DNA of 64,000 bases from Mycobacterium montefiorense (GCF_003112775.1 NZ_BFCH01000002.1:1-64000); one strand, 5' to 3'; counted from the first letter of the stretch, positions 7,925-16,593 are shown. Translations and numbers: made by a program. The notes: generated by a model not told the origin, from the letters alone.

Positions 7925-9193
7925 ATGACGCGAGAAGGTAGGCCCCCGGAGGGCTCCTGGACCGAGCACTATCCCGAACTGGGCACCGGCGATATATCTT
8001 TCGCCGACTCTACCTCCAAAGAGTTCTTCGAGGACGAACGCGAAGCGGTCTTCAAACGTGCATGGCTCAACGTTGGCCGAGTCGAAGAGCTGCCGCGCAT
8101 CGGCAGCTATCTCACCAAGGAAATCGAGGTCGCCCGGACTTCGGTGATCCTGGTCAAGGGCCGAGACGAATACATTAGAGCCTTCTACAACGTCTGCCGG
8201 CACCGTGGAAACAAGCTGGTGTGGAACGACTTTCCCAATGATCCAACCCACGGGACATGCCGTCAGTTCACCTGCAAGTACCACGGCTGGCGCTACGATC
8301 TGGAGGGTGCACTGAAATTCGTACAGCAGGAATCGGAGTTCTTCGACCTCGACGTCGCCGACTACGGCCTGAGACCGGTGTCCTGCGATATCTGGAATGG
8401 CTTCATTTTCATCAACTTTGACGCCGAGCCGCGGCAGAGCCTGTGCGAGTTCCTGGGCCCGATGGTCACCGGCCTGGACGGTTATCCCTTTGACAAACTG
8501 ACCGAACGCTACGAGTGGGTCGCGCACAACAACAGCAACTGGAAGATCTTCGCCGACGCATTTCAGGAGTACTACCACGTGCCGTCGCTGCACCCGCAGC
8601 AGGTACCCCCGGAGGTGCGTGACCCGAAGGCCGGATTCACTTGCGGCCATTTCCAACTCGACGGGCCACACCGATTGGTGTCGACCGCGGGGAGGCGCCG
8701 TTGGCTGCTGCCGCACGAGTACATGTATCCGATCGAGCGGGCCACCCAGAGTGGGCTGGTCGGGCCCTGGCGCACTCCGGACATCGGCGAACTACCGGCG
8801 GGGCTCAACCCCGGTGGCATTGAACCCTGGGGAATCAGCAACTTCCAGATCTTCCCGAACACCGAGATACTGATATACGGCGGTTGGTACCTGCTGTACC
8901 GCTACTGGCCCACCTCGCATAACACGCACCGGTTCGAGGCCTACACCTACTTCAGCCCGGCGCGCAGCGTGCGTGAGCGCATCGAACACGAAGTCGCCGC
9001 AGTGGTTCTCAAGGAATTTGCCCTGCAAGACGCGGGCATGCTCGGCGGGACGCAGGCCGCGCTGGAATACGGAATCGTCGAGGAGTTTCCGCTCAACGAC
9101 CAAGAGATTCTGGTCCGCCACCTGCACAAGGTCGTCGTCGACTGGGTCGAGGCATACCGACGCGAGAATGTCCCGGCGCCGGCGGGAGTGTGA
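7925..9193 (+). CDS. Rieske non-heme iron oxygenase, alpha subunit (copy B)
   Basis: 422 residues, clearly paralogous to copy A along its whole length (S-W-T-E-H-Y-P-E-L-G start; C-R-H-R-G-N-K-L-V-W-N-D). The Rieske ligands are C-R-H and C-K-Y-H. The mononuclear iron site is in D-A-F-Q-E-Y-Y-H-V-P-S-L-H. A strong Shine-Dalgarno site, GAGGAGG (7914-7920), precedes the ATG. The ~110-aa copy B gene follows directly. Two near-parallel oxygenase modules in one locus suggest either a heteromeric enzyme or two successive hydroxylations. Substrate unknown. Confidence 0.9.
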   Translation: MTREGRPPEGSWTEHYPELGTGDISFADSTSKEFFEDEREAVFKRAWLNVGRVEELPRIGSYLTKEIEVARTSVILVKGRDEYIRAFYNVCRHRGNKLVWNDFPNDPTHGTCRQFTCKYHGWRYDLEGALKFVQQESEFFDLDVADYGLRPVSCDIWNGFIFINFDAEPRQSLCEFLGPMVTGLDGYPFDKLTERYEWVAHNNSNWKIFADAFQEYYHVPSLHPQQVPPEVRDPKAGFTCGHFQLDGPHRLVSTAGRRRWLLPHEYMYPIERATQSGLVGPWRTPDIGELPAGLNPGGIEPWGISNFQIFPNTEILIYGGWYLLYRYWPTSHNTHRFEAYTYFSPARSVRERIEHEVAAVVLKEFALQDAGMLGGTQAALEYGIVEEFPLNDQEILVRHLHKVVVDWVEAYRRENVPAPAGV

Positions 9194-9195
9194 TC

Positions 9196-9531
9196 GTGCC
9201 GGATGCCCTGTTGCCCACCGGATTCGCCGAGCTGGAAAGCTACGCCCGCGTCTGGTGCCTGGCCACTGAAACCGAACGCTGGAACGCACGGATGGCCAGC
9301 ACGATGGCCGAAATGCACGAGTTTTACGACGCTTTCTTCCCGCGGCTCGAAGAGGCCATCGACTACTGCGACAAGTTCACGCTCGAGGACCTGCCCGGCG
9401 ATGCGCTCAACCTGCTGTACATGATCTATTCGCTGATCATGGTCGCCATGGCCGTGGAGGTCATGCATCAACCCGTCCCGACCGACGCCGCGGATGCGGT
9501 GATGATCCGCACCGTCGAGCCGGCTCCCTGA
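9196..9531 (+). CDS. Conserved ~110-aa Rieske-associated protein (copy B)
   Basis: 111 residues from GTG 9196; GTG 9190, overlapping the Rieske stop, is an alternative start. It shares G-F-A-E-L-E, E-F-Y-D-A, Y-C-D-K-F-T-L-E-D-L-P-G-D-A-L-N-L-L-Y and Y-S-L-I-M-V with copies A and C. The C-terminal third varies. It is mostly helical with no known domain that I recognise. Placement immediately after a Rieske alpha gene is the same as in the other two copies, which supports a shared role with the oxygenase. Confidence 0.8.
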   Translation: MPDALLPTGFAELESYARVWCLATETERWNARMASTMAEMHEFYDAFFPRLEEAIDYCDKFTLEDLPGDALNLLYMIYSLIMVAMAVEVMHQPVPTDAADAVMIRTVEPAP

Positions 9532-9553
9532 TATCCACAAGAAAGGACAGACC

Positions 9554-10399
9554 GTGAGTCTGCTCACCATCACCAAGCTCAGCGACTCCGTCGGCGCCGA
9601 GGTCACCGGCCTGGATCCCGCGCACCTGGCCGCCGACGATCCAGTGGGTGAAACCATCCTGGATGCTTTGGAGGACAACGGTGTTCTGGTCTTCCGCGGG
9701 CTGCATCTCGACCCCGAGTCCCAAGTCGCATTCTGTCGCCGCCTCGGCGCCATCGACCACTCCTCGGACGGTCATCATCCGGTCGCCGGCATCTACCCGG
9801 TGACGCTGGATAAGTCGAAGAACTCCTCGGCCGCCTATCTGAAGGCGACCTTCGACTGGCATATCGACGGCTGCACCCCCACCGGCGACGACTATCCGCA
9901 AAAAGCAACTGTCCTGTCGGCTAAGCAGGTCGCCGAGCGCGGCGGAGAAACCGAATTCGCCTCCTCATACGCGGCCTACGATGCGCTGACCGACGACGAA
10001 AGGGACCGCTACGGCGCATTGCGCGTAGTGCACTCGCTGGAGGCATCTCAGCGCCGCATCACCCCCGACCCGACTCCGAAGCAGTTGGCGCAGTGGCGGT
10101 CCCGCCGCAATCACGAACACCCCCTGGTATGGACGCACCGCAGCGGCCGTAAGTCGTTGGTGCTCGGCGCTTCTGCCGACTACGTGGTGGGCATGGGCCG
10201 CGAGGAAGGCAGTGCCCTGTTGGCGGAGCTGCTGGACCGCGCCACCGTGCCCGCCTTGGTCTACAGCCACAACTGGTCGATCGGCGACACCGTCATCTGG
10301 GATAACCGCGGTGTGCTGCACCGGGCCGCTCCCTACGACTCCAGCTCGGAGCGCGAAATGCTGCGCACCACAGTGCTGGGTGACGAGCCGATTCAGTAG
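9554..10399 (+). CDS. TauD/TfdA-family Fe(II)/2-oxoglutarate dioxygenase
   Basis: 281 residues. The double-stranded beta-helix iron site is visible as W-H103-I-D105-G, with the distal His in N-R-G-V-L-H-R-A and the 2-oxoglutarate-binding Arg expected in S-E-R-E-M-L-R-T near the C-terminus. The length matches TauD/TfdA enzymes, which hydroxylate next to sulfonate, ether or carboxylate groups using 2-oxoglutarate. The start GTG 9554 has AAAGGA upstream. It sits in the Rieske operon and may remove a side group from an intermediate. Substrate unknown. Confidence 0.88.
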   Translation: MSLLTITKLSDSVGAEVTGLDPAHLAADDPVGETILDALEDNGVLVFRGLHLDPESQVAFCRRLGAIDHSSDGHHPVAGIYPVTLDKSKNSSAAYLKATFDWHIDGCTPTGDDYPQKATVLSAKQVAERGGETEFASSYAAYDALTDDERDRYGALRVVHSLEASQRRITPDPTPKQLAQWRSRRNHEHPLVWTHRSGRKSLVLGASADYVVGMGREEGSALLAELLDRATVPALVYSHNWSIGDTVIWDNRGVLHRAAPYDSSSEREMLRTTVLGDEPIQ

Positions 10400-10405
10400 A
10401 CCCCG

Positions 10406-10951
10406 GTGACCGACCAGCACTCGCCGCGGCTTGCCCCGCTGCCCGCCGACGAATGGGACGACCGCAGCCGCCGCGCAATCGCCTCGCTGATACCCGTTGA
10501 GCGGGCCAACCCGATGGGCGCTGGCAATATCTTGTCGACCCTGGTGCGACATCCCGATCTGACGCGGGCGTATCTGCCGTTTAATACCTACTTGCTCAAC
10601 GGCTCCACGCTGTCGGCGCGGGTGCGCGAGGTGGCCCTGCTGCGTGTGGTGCATCGGCGCGGCTGCGACTACCTGTGGTCTCATCATCTCCCGATCGCGC
10701 AGCGAGCCGGGTTGAGCGCTGAGGAAATCGACGCCATTCGCGACGGTCAACTCGCCGACGACAGTGATCAGTCGGTGCTTTCCACAGTGGACGACCTCAT
10801 TGACGAGGGCACCATCTGCACGCCAACCTGGCGTGAGTTGGGTCGCCACTTCGCCGACGACCAGCGCATGGACCTGGTGTTCACCGTTGGGGGTTACTGC
10901 CTATTGGCCATGGCGGTCAACGCCTTTGGCATAGAAGATGAGGAACTGTGA
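10406..10951 (+). CDS. Carboxymuconolactone decarboxylase / AhpD-like protein
   Basis: 181 residues, helical. The core has R-E-V-A-L-L-R-V then C-D-Y-L-W-S-H-H-L-P-I-A, as in the CMD/AhpD fold where a C-x-x-x-x-x-H segment carries the active residues. Only one cysteine is present in that motif, so it is not an AhpD-type C-x-x-C peroxidase. The GTG start lies 6 nt after the dioxygenase stop. As the last gene of the plus-strand catabolic operon it may act on a lactone intermediate, but this is inferred from the fold and position only. The next gene is convergent. Confidence 0.75.
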   Translation: MTDQHSPRLAPLPADEWDDRSRRAIASLIPVERANPMGAGNILSTLVRHPDLTRAYLPFNTYLLNGSTLSARVREVALLRVVHRRGCDYLWSHHLPIAQRAGLSAEEIDAIRDGQLADDSDQSVLSTVDDLIDEGTICTPTWRELGRHFADDQRMDLVFTVGGYCLLAMAVNAFGIEDEEL

Positions 10952-10979
10952 CACTCGGCCTAACAAGTCCCGATAGGCA

Positions 10980-11576
10980 CTATTTCCAGTATGGGTTCTT
11001 AACCGCTTCAAGGGCTTCGGTCACGTAGCGATCCAGTGGCTGCCGGTTGGTCGACCGCAACACCCACTGCTGGAAGGCGAAATCGGCTGCACCAAAAGCG
11101 AGTTGAATCAACAAACCGGGACGCATGTCGGTCTCGGGGTCGGCACCCATGCGCTCGGCGACGAGCTTCATCGCTCGTTCCTTGTCGGCGGGCGTGTGGA
11201 TCGTTGCCTTGTCTAGCAGGCCGGGCGCGACCAGCAGCGCTGCCCGCCACTCCTCGCAGTCGGCGCGGTCGAATGACCGGGTCCGCGTGATGATGGCGTT
11301 GACCAGTGCGACATCGGGTGACTCGCTGGCGGGCCGCTTCTCCAAGTGGTTGACGATCGCGGCACCGCCATAGCGCACGGGTGCCAGCAGCAGCTCCTCC
11401 TTAGTCGGCACATGCCGGAAGAAGGTGCGCGGTGAAACGCCTGCAGCAGTGGCGATCTCCTCGGTAGTAACGGCGTCGTATCCGCGTTCGACAAACAGCC
11501 GAAAGGCCGCTCGCCGGATATCGGCGCGGATCTGTGCGCGCTGGCGATCCCGGAGCGACTCGCTTTCGGTGGTCAC
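10980..11576 (-). CDS. TetR family transcriptional regulator
   Basis: 198 residues. The N-terminal HTH is clear: R-A-A-F-R-L-F-V-E-R-G-Y-D-A-V-T-T-E-E-I and A-G-V-S-P-R-T-F-F-R-H-V-P-T-K. The C-terminal ligand domain resembles the mycofactocin/acyl-CoA-responsive type with a W-R-A-A-L-L segment. It is the last gene of the four-gene minus-strand operon 13931-10980, and its GTG start overlaps the SDR stop (GTGA). It probably controls that operon from the 13932-14038 region. Confidence 0.85.
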   Translation of the reverse strand: MTTESESLRDRQRAQIRADIRRAAFRLFVERGYDAVTTEEIATAAGVSPRTFFRHVPTKEELLLAPVRYGGAAIVNHLEKRPASESPDVALVNAIITRTRSFDRADCEEWRAALLVAPGLLDKATIHTPADKERAMKLVAERMGADPETDMRPGLLIQLAFGAADFAFQQWVLRSTNRQPLDRYVTEALEAVKNPYWK

Positions 11577-12346
11577 CGGAAGCAGCCGATCCCACCGTCG
11601 ACGTGAATGGTCTGACCGGTGATGAATGTCGCGTCACTGCCGAGCAGGAATGCGACCAGCGCCCCCACATCGGTGTGCACGTCGCCGATGCGCTTCATCG
11701 GAACACGCCCCACGGCCTTGTCGTACTCCTTGGGCGCGAACGACTTCCAGAACTTTACGCCGTCGGATTCAGCGAACGGGCAGATGACGTTGACCCGGAT
11801 GTTGTCGCGTCCCCATTCCAGCGCTGCGACCTTCGACAGGCCGCGGATGCCTTCCTTGGCGGTGGCATAGCCGCCCCACTTGGGTTCACCACCTGTTCCC
11901 GTCCCCGAGCCGAGGTTGACGATGGACCCGCCGCCCGCTTCGACCATTAGCGGGTGCACGGCCTGCATCAGCAGGAAGGTCGCGCGGGGACCGACGTCGT
12001 GGCCGAGCGCGAAGTCCTCGAGGGTGATGTCGACGAATGCCTTGGGCTCATTGGTGGCGATGGCGTTGTTGACCAGGCCGTGCACCGTGCCGAAGGCACC
12101 GACTGCGGCGGCGGTGATCCGCTGCGCGCTGTCCGGGTCGCGCAGATCGGCGACTAACTGTTCCACCCGTCCGATCGCCTCGAGCTCCCTGGTGGTCGTG
12201 CCCAGGGCCTCTTCCTGGATGTCGACCAACAGGACTTGCGCGCCGCGTTCGAGCAGTGCGGTCGCAACGCCCTTGCCGACGCCTTGAGCGGCACCGGTGA
12301 CGATCGCGGCGTGCCCGCGCATCGAATCGGGATGGCTGTAGCTCAT
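11573..12346 (-). CDS. Short-chain dehydrogenase/reductase
   Basis: 257 residues. The cofactor motif is T-G-A-A-Q-G-V-G (residues 17-24), D-I after beta-2 suggests NAD(H), and the later motifs are N-N-A and G-G-Y-A-T-A-K as the Y-x-x-x-K catalytic pair. The C-terminus has I-T-G-Q-T-I-H-V-D-G-G-I-G. The catalytic Ser region reads N-L-G-S-G-T. It is coupled by 4-nt overlaps to the VOC gene upstream and the TetR gene downstream. It probably oxidises an alcohol in the same unidentified pathway. Confidence 0.88.
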   Translation of the reverse strand: MSYSHPDSMRGHAAIVTGAAQGVGKGVATALLERGAQVLLVDIQEEALGTTTRELEAIGRVEQLVADLRDPDSAQRITAAAVGAFGTVHGLVNNAIATNEPKAFVDITLEDFALGHDVGPRATFLLMQAVHPLMVEAGGGSIVNLGSGTGTGGEPKWGGYATAKEGIRGLSKVAALEWGRDNIRVNVICPFAESDGVKFWKSFAPKEYDKAVGRVPMKRIGDVHTDVGALVAFLLGSDATFITGQTIHVDGGIGCFR

Positions 12347-12852
12347 CTGACGGGTCCCATCTGCAGCTGCACGCCGCGGTGCATTTCGTAAGTGCTGCGC
12401 GCACCGCCCGGCAGTTCGATGAACTCCACCGGCGTCCCGTCCGGGTCTTTGACGAAAAACATTCGAACTCCGCCGATTTCGAACGGATCCTGGTCCGGCG
12501 TGTAGCCGGCGTCGACGACACGGCGATGGATGTCGTTGAGGTCGGTAACCGACAACGACACGTTGTGGATCCCGGTGATACCCCGATGGGTCGGCTGCTG
12601 CTCCCCAGCTGGCTTATTGCCCAGGGAGAGCAGCTCGATCATCAGGCCGCCCAACAAACCGCCGACCACCCGGCCTTCCTGCTTACGGGTCGCGTGCAGT
12701 ACCGCGTCGAAAGGCTCCCCGGAGATCAGGGATTCGAAGACGACGTCCATACCGAGCAGGTCCCGGTAGAACACCAGTGCACGGTCCATGTCCGTGACGC
12801 CCACGACAAGGTGACAGAACGACACATCGTCGAGGACGCCTTCGCCGGTCAC
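12343..12852 (-). CDS. VOC (glyoxalase/bleomycin-resistance/extradiol dioxygenase) protein
   Basis: 169 residues from GTG 12852, which overlaps the DapB-like stop (GTGA). Two beta-alpha-beta-beta-beta modules are visible: F-C-H-L-V-V-G-V-T-D-M-D-R-A-L-V-F-Y and I-H-N-V-S-L-S-V-T-D-L-N-D-I. The second module ends D-P-D-G-T-P-V-E-F-I-E-L, which supplies the usual metal-binding Glu. The reaction cannot be fixed from sequence; glyoxalase, epimerase and ring-cleavage members all exist. A longer open frame upstream to 13104 is a shadow of the neighbouring gene. Confidence 0.82.
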   Translation of the reverse strand: MTGEGVLDDVSFCHLVVGVTDMDRALVFYRDLLGMDVVFESLISGEPFDAVLHATRKQEGRVVGGLLGGLMIELLSLGNKPAGEQQPTHRGITGIHNVSLSVTDLNDIHRRVVDAGYTPDQDPFEIGGVRMFFVKDPDGTPVEFIELPGGARSTYEMHRGVQLQMGPVR

Positions 12853-13931
12853 GATGGCTTCGCGAGATTGGGAGCCGGGCGCCCGGCGAACAGCGGTAGA
12901 TCCAGGTAGGTCTTGATGCCTGGTTCGGCGGCGCAGACGTCCGGGATGGCGTTGATGCAATGGTTTGCGGTGACCACCACGCCCGGGTTCTTCACCAGTC
13001 CCTCTTCGATCGTCTCCGGTTGCAGCCCCTTGAAGGTGAGGCTCACGTCGGGGTCGCCGGTGATCTCCACCTCGAAGCGTTCGCCCCGCCCCTCGAAATT
13101 CCAAGCCGGGTCAAGGTTTTCCTCACCCATCAGCCAGTTCACCGCCGCGGTGATGACCGGCTGGCCGTCGACGGTAGCTTGCCAGCGGAACCGGCGTGCG
13201 GCCACGGTGCCAGTGGTGATCGGGAAGGGTTCGTAGTCGATGTCGGCGGTCGCCACGGCGACATCCTGGATGGTGACGATGTTGGGATCGATCAGAAATC
13301 CCATGTGATCGGCGATCATCCGCACCGACTGCTTGAAGCCGGCTTCAAGCAGGCTGGCCATTGGCCCTTGGGTGGCTTCCTCCGGGGTGCCGCCGAAGCC
13401 CATGATGTGGCGCACCACATCGGGTGCGTTGTAGGTGCGGATGTCGGAGAACTCCTCGGCGCGCACATGGGTGACCGCGGACGAGAGCGAGGAAATCATC
13501 AGCGGGAAGCGCTCGGTGATGCCCCCGGGGTGGATGCCTGAACCATGCAGCGTCACACCGCTTTCCGTCGCGGCGTCGGCGACCGCCTGGTGCCGCGCGT
13601 TGCCCGGATCGGGGTATACCCAGCCGACCGGGGTGACCACGTTCTTGCCGGACCGCAGGATCGCGATGACCTCGTCGTCGTTGGGTACCAGCGGGCTGTA
13701 CATGACGCAGTCGGCGTCCAGCGCGAGTATCTCCTCGATGCTCGAACTAGCGGTGACACCAAGGTCTGTAGTCCCGATGATCCGGCCGACGTCGACACCA
13801 TTCTTCTGCGCGCTGTGCACCCAGCAGCCCGCCAGCTCGAGCTGCGGGTGGTTGAGCACGCATTCGATGGCGGCCTTGCCGACGCCGCCGGTCGCCCATT
13901 GAATTACGCGAAGCTTGGACGAACTACTCAT
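12849..13931 (-). CDS. DapB-like NAD(P)-dependent oxidoreductase (amine dehydrogenase-like)
   Basis: 360 residues. The N-terminal Rossmann motif Q-W-A-T-G-G-V-G-K is typical of the mycobacterial dihydrodipicolinate-reductase-like family. Further family features are V-M-Y-S-P-L, the G-K-N-V-V-T-P segment, G-S-G-I-H-P-G-G and the C-terminal A-I-P-D-V-C-A-A-E-P-G-I-K-T-Y-L-D-L-P. A paralog lies at 46432-47487. It is the first gene of the minus-strand operon with VOC, SDR and TetR. These proteins are often annotated as NAD(P)H-dependent amine dehydrogenases, but few have a proven substrate. Confidence 0.82.
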   Translation of the reverse strand: MSSSSKLRVIQWATGGVGKAAIECVLNHPQLELAGCWVHSAQKNGVDVGRIIGTTDLGVTASSSIEEILALDADCVMYSPLVPNDDEVIAILRSGKNVVTPVGWVYPDPGNARHQAVADAATESGVTLHGSGIHPGGITERFPLMISSLSSAVTHVRAEEFSDIRTYNAPDVVRHIMGFGGTPEEATQGPMASLLEAGFKQSVRMIADHMGFLIDPNIVTIQDVAVATADIDYEPFPITTGTVAARRFRWQATVDGQPVITAAVNWLMGEENLDPAWNFEGRGERFEVEITGDPDVSLTFKGLQPETIEEGLVKNPGVVVTANHCINAIPDVCAAEPGIKTYLDLPLFAGRPAPNLAKPS

Positions 13932-14038
13932 CGCTGTCCTTTCGATTGCACGCCTTTACACGTCAACGATCGAAATGGCACAGTATGACCCGCTGGCAGT
14001 GACTGTCAACAATGGTTTCGGGTAGGAAGGGCCTGTGC
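13932..14038. promoter_or_regulatory. Divergent promoter region with inverted repeats
   Basis: This 107-bp region separates the DapB-like operon from the SDR gene at 14039. TTTCGAT (13940-13946) and ATCGAAA (13969-13975) form a 7-bp inverted repeat, and TGACTGTCA (14000-14008) is a 9-bp palindrome of the kind seen in TetR operators. The TetR at 10980 is the obvious candidate binder. No binding data are available here. Confidence 0.4.
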
Positions 14039-14896
14039 ATGAGCGACCTGGACGGCAAGATCGCGATAGTCACCGGAACCAGCCGCGGCGTGGGCGTCGG
14101 CATCGCCCATGAACTGCTGCGCGCCGGCGCCACCGTCATCGGCTGTTCGCGCGGGCCGCTGGACACCATTCCCGGCATCGAATCGCAGTGGGCGGCGCGT
14201 GCTTCGCAACGAGTCTGCGATCAAGGCGACTGCCGCTCGATCGACGCCTTAATCGCCGAGGTGGTGGCGACCCACGGTCGCGTCGACATCCTGGTCAACA
14301 ACGCGGGCGGTACCGTCCCGGCGCCACACGTGGAGGACATTCCCGAACTCGTGCAACGCATTCAGGGCGCTCCGCCCAGCGACGACGACTACGAACGCAC
14401 CGCGCTGTTCCACGCGTTCGCGGTGCAGATGAACCTGATCAGCCCGCTCTGGTTCGCCATCCGCGCCTACCGGCAGATGTCGACGCAGGATGGTGTCGGG
14501 TGCATCATCAACGTCTCCAGCGGCGCCGGGCACCCGGCGGGATCACCCACCTTGGTCTCCTACGGCGCGGCCAAGAGCGGCCTCAACCACCTGACTCGGT
14601 CACTGGCGCAGGAGTGGGGGCCGAAGGTCCGGGTCAACTGTGTGGCACTGGGCCCGACGATGACCGAGAACTTCCGGTCGTTCGTGTTGCCCAAAGACGA
14701 TCCGACCGGCGAGAAGTATTTCGCCGCCGTTCCGTTGCGCCGGGCCGGCGAGCCCGCGGAAGTCGGACGGGTCTGCGTCTTCCTGGCCGGCGGGCAGGCC
14801 GACTACGTCAACGGCACGACCATCGAATGCGACGGCGGCATGCTGCCCGGCGTGCTCTACGACGCGGGCCTCAAGACGATCACCGACCTGCTCTAG
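14039..14896 (+). CDS. Short-chain dehydrogenase/reductase
   Basis: 285 residues from ATG 14039, with AGGAAGG about 9 nt upstream; the open frame continues back to 14012. The motifs are T-G-T-S-R-G-V-G-V-G (cofactor), N-N-A-G-G, I-N-V-S-S-G-A-G (catalytic Ser) and Y-G-A-A-K (catalytic Tyr/Lys), and it ends with V-N-G-T-T-I-E-C-D-G-G. An insertion of about 25 residues follows N-N-A-G-G, around H-V-E-D-I-P-E-L-V-Q-R-I. It is divergent from the DapB-like operon and may share its regulator. Confidence 0.88.
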   Translation: MSDLDGKIAIVTGTSRGVGVGIAHELLRAGATVIGCSRGPLDTIPGIESQWAARASQRVCDQGDCRSIDALIAEVVATHGRVDILVNNAGGTVPAPHVEDIPELVQRIQGAPPSDDDYERTALFHAFAVQMNLISPLWFAIRAYRQMSTQDGVGCIINVSSGAGHPAGSPTLVSYGAAKSGLNHLTRSLAQEWGPKVRVNCVALGPTMTENFRSFVLPKDDPTGEKYFAAVPLRRAGEPAEVGRVCVFLAGGQADYVNGTTIECDGGMLPGVLYDAGLKTITDLL

Positions 14897-14931
14897 TCCT
14901 CCGCACGGCGAGTTCCCAAGGCCCGCAACGG

Positions 14932-15597
14932 CTACCGTCGGTGTTTGGGCGCGCGTGACGCGGCATGCGATCGGGCCTCGATGCCGGTGAGCAGCATTTC
15001 GAGGGCGCCGCCGAAGTCGTCGACCATCGTCGAACGCCGGCTGGTCTCGGACAGCGCGGCCAAGTGCGGGTGCTCGGCGCCGGCGAGGTCGCCGATGCGC
15101 TTCGCGACCGCCGCATTGGATTGTTCGCGGTCGGCTCCAGCGAGCGGGCCGGCCAATTCGACTTGGGCAGCGCCCATTACGAGGCTGAGCACTCCGCGAA
15201 ACGCGGCGAGCACATCGAGGTCGCTCAATCCCGCGCGCCGGAGCGCCTCGACGAGGCGTTCGGCGGGAAGGTAGCCGGCGACCGATACCGTGCGGCGAGT
15301 CAATACCAGCAGCGCGGCATTGGGGTGCTGACGCACGCCCAGCCACCAGGCGGTCGCGATGGCTTTGACGTCGGCACGCCAATCGTCGGAATGGCGTGGC
15401 AGGCGGATGTCGGCGAGCACCGCTTCGGCGACGAGGCCCTCGAGCTCCTCGCGGTCTTTGACGTAGTTGTAGAGCGTCATAGGCCCGGTGCCCAGTGCGG
15501 CCGCCAGCGATCGCATGCTCAGGCCGGCGAGTCCATCCTTGTCGACGATGGAAATCGCCTGCGCCCGCACCTCGGCGAGAGTGAATCGTGCCCGCAT
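14932..15597 (-). CDS. TetR family regulator (TetR_C-type)
   Basis: 221 residues. The HTH is at the N-terminus: F-T-L-A-E-V-R-A-Q-A-I-S-I-V, then L-S-M-R-S-L-A-A-A-L-G-T-G-P-M-T-L-Y-N-Y-V. This L-Y-N/R-Y-V pattern and the long helical C-terminus are typical of the tetracycline-repressor-like branch. It is divergent from the alpha/beta hydrolase at 15691, and a perfect 15-bp inverted repeat fills the space between the two, which makes it the likely autoregulated repressor of the hydrolase operon. Confidence 0.88.
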   Translation of the reverse strand: MRARFTLAEVRAQAISIVDKDGLAGLSMRSLAAALGTGPMTLYNYVKDREELEGLVAEAVLADIRLPRHSDDWRADVKAIATAWWLGVRQHPNAALLVLTRRTVSVAGYLPAERLVEALRRAGLSDLDVLAAFRGVLSLVMGAAQVELAGPLAGADREQSNAAVAKRIGDLAGAEHPHLAALSETSRRSTMVDDFGGALEMLLTGIEARSHAASRAPKHRR

Positions 15598-15633
15598 CTG
15601 CGGCCGGCCTCCTCATTACGCGTACCCATTGAC

Positions 15634-15671
15634 ACGTACACCGTACGTAAGTTAAAACGTACGGTGTACGT
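15634..15671. promoter_or_regulatory. Perfect 15-bp inverted repeat, likely double TetR operator
   Basis: The left arm ACGTACACCGTACGT (15634-15648) and right arm ACGTACGGTGTACGT (15657-15671) are exact reverse complements with an 8-nt spacer. Each arm is itself a palindrome of the form ACGTAC-N3-GTACGT, so the site could bind two dimers with centres 23 bp apart. It lies between the divergent TetR and hydrolase starts, 20 nt before the hydrolase ATG. Confidence 0.75.
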
Positions 15672-15690
15672 ATCTAGGGAAGGATCTCAC

Positions 15691-16593
15691 ATGACCGCTG
15701 CCTACGACACCACCCGGGTGTCCTTCATGTCGCGCGGCAACCGTTGCGCGGCCTGGCTCACTCTTCCCGACGGGCCTGGGCCGCATCCTGGCCTGGTGCT
15801 GGCCCACGGCCTGGGCGCCACGCACGGCATGTCGCTGTCCGGGTACGAGCAGCATTTCGCGAGATCCGGGGTCGCAACATTGGTGTTCGACTATCGCTAC
15901 ACCGGCGAGTCGGACGGTGAGCCGCGTCAGCAGTTCAGCATGCGCGGGCGGCAGGACGTGGCCGCGGCCTGTGACTATCTGCGCGGGCACGCCGATATCG
16001 ACGCTGCCCGGCTGGGATTGTGGGGAACCAGCCTGGGTGCGATGCACGTGCTACAGGCGGCGGAACACGGGCTCGACGTCGCGGCGGTGGTGGTGCAATG
16101 CCCGATCGTGCACGGTCCGGGAACGCTGCTGCGAAGCGGCCTGCTACCCGCCTTGCGGCTCACGCCGGCGATCGTCGCCGACGCCATCGGCCGGATTCGA
16201 AGGATGGGCCGAACCTACGTCCCCATCGTTGGCGAGCCCGGCGGCTTGGCCGCGGTGACCGGCGCGGGCGCGTTGGACGGCTGGTATTCCACCGTGTCGC
16301 CCGGGTGCACGTTCGACAACCGGATGGCGGCGATGGACGTGCTCGGCATCGCGTCGAGCAGCGCGAAACGCGGGGCAGCGAAAATTAAAGTGCCGCTGCT
16401 GGTTTGCGTTTCACGTCGGGAAACCTTGATGGACCCGCGCCACGCCGAAGACGTCGCCGCTGCGGCACCACGCGGAATCGCGCGGCACTACGACGGTGAT
16501 CACTTCCAGATCTATCACCCGCCGCTGCGCAGCGAGCTGCTCGCCGATCAGACCGCCTTTTTACAGGAGCACTTGGGTGTCCGAGTCGGCTAA
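15691..16593 (+). CDS. Alpha/beta hydrolase (dienelactone-hydrolase/peptidase S15-like)
   Basis: 300 residues. The oxyanion region is L-A-H-G-L-G-A (38-44), the nucleophile elbow is G-T-S114-L-G-A, and the catalytic His is in Y-D-G-D-H-F-Q-I-Y. The acid is probably the Asp of T-L-M-D-P-R-H. The open frame reaches back to 14965, but ATG 15691 has GGAAGG upstream and sits just after the TetR operator, so it is the true start. The natural substrate, an ester or lactone, is unknown. It overlaps the next gene by 17 nt. Confidence 0.87.
   Translation: MTAAYDTTRVSFMSRGNRCAAWLTLPDGPGPHPGLVLAHGLGATHGMSLSGYEQHFARSGVATLVFDYRYTGESDGEPRQQFSMRGRQDVAAACDYLRGHADIDAARLGLWGTSLGAMHVLQAAEHGLDVAAVVVQCPIVHGPGTLLRSGLLPALRLTPAIVADAIGRIRRMGRTYVPIVGEPGGLAAVTGAGALDGWYSTVSPGCTFDNRMAAMDVLGIASSSAKRGAAKIKVPLLVCVSRRETLMDPRHAEDVAAAAPRGIARHYDGDHFQIYHPPLRSELLADQTAFLQEHLGVRVG

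Noticed and set aside
7154..8716. 520-codon minus-strand frame opposite the SDR and Rieske B genes
   Set aside because: Shadow frame of high-GC coding DNA; composition is unlike a protein and the plus-strand genes are clearly conserved.
12853..13104. Extended N-terminus of the VOC protein
   Set aside because: It lies inside the DapB-like gene in another frame; GTG 12852 in a GTGA overlap is the better start.
14965..15690. N-terminal extension of the alpha/beta hydrolase frame
   Set aside because: It is antisense to the TetR gene and crosses its operator; the ATG at 15691 with a ribosome site is the real start.
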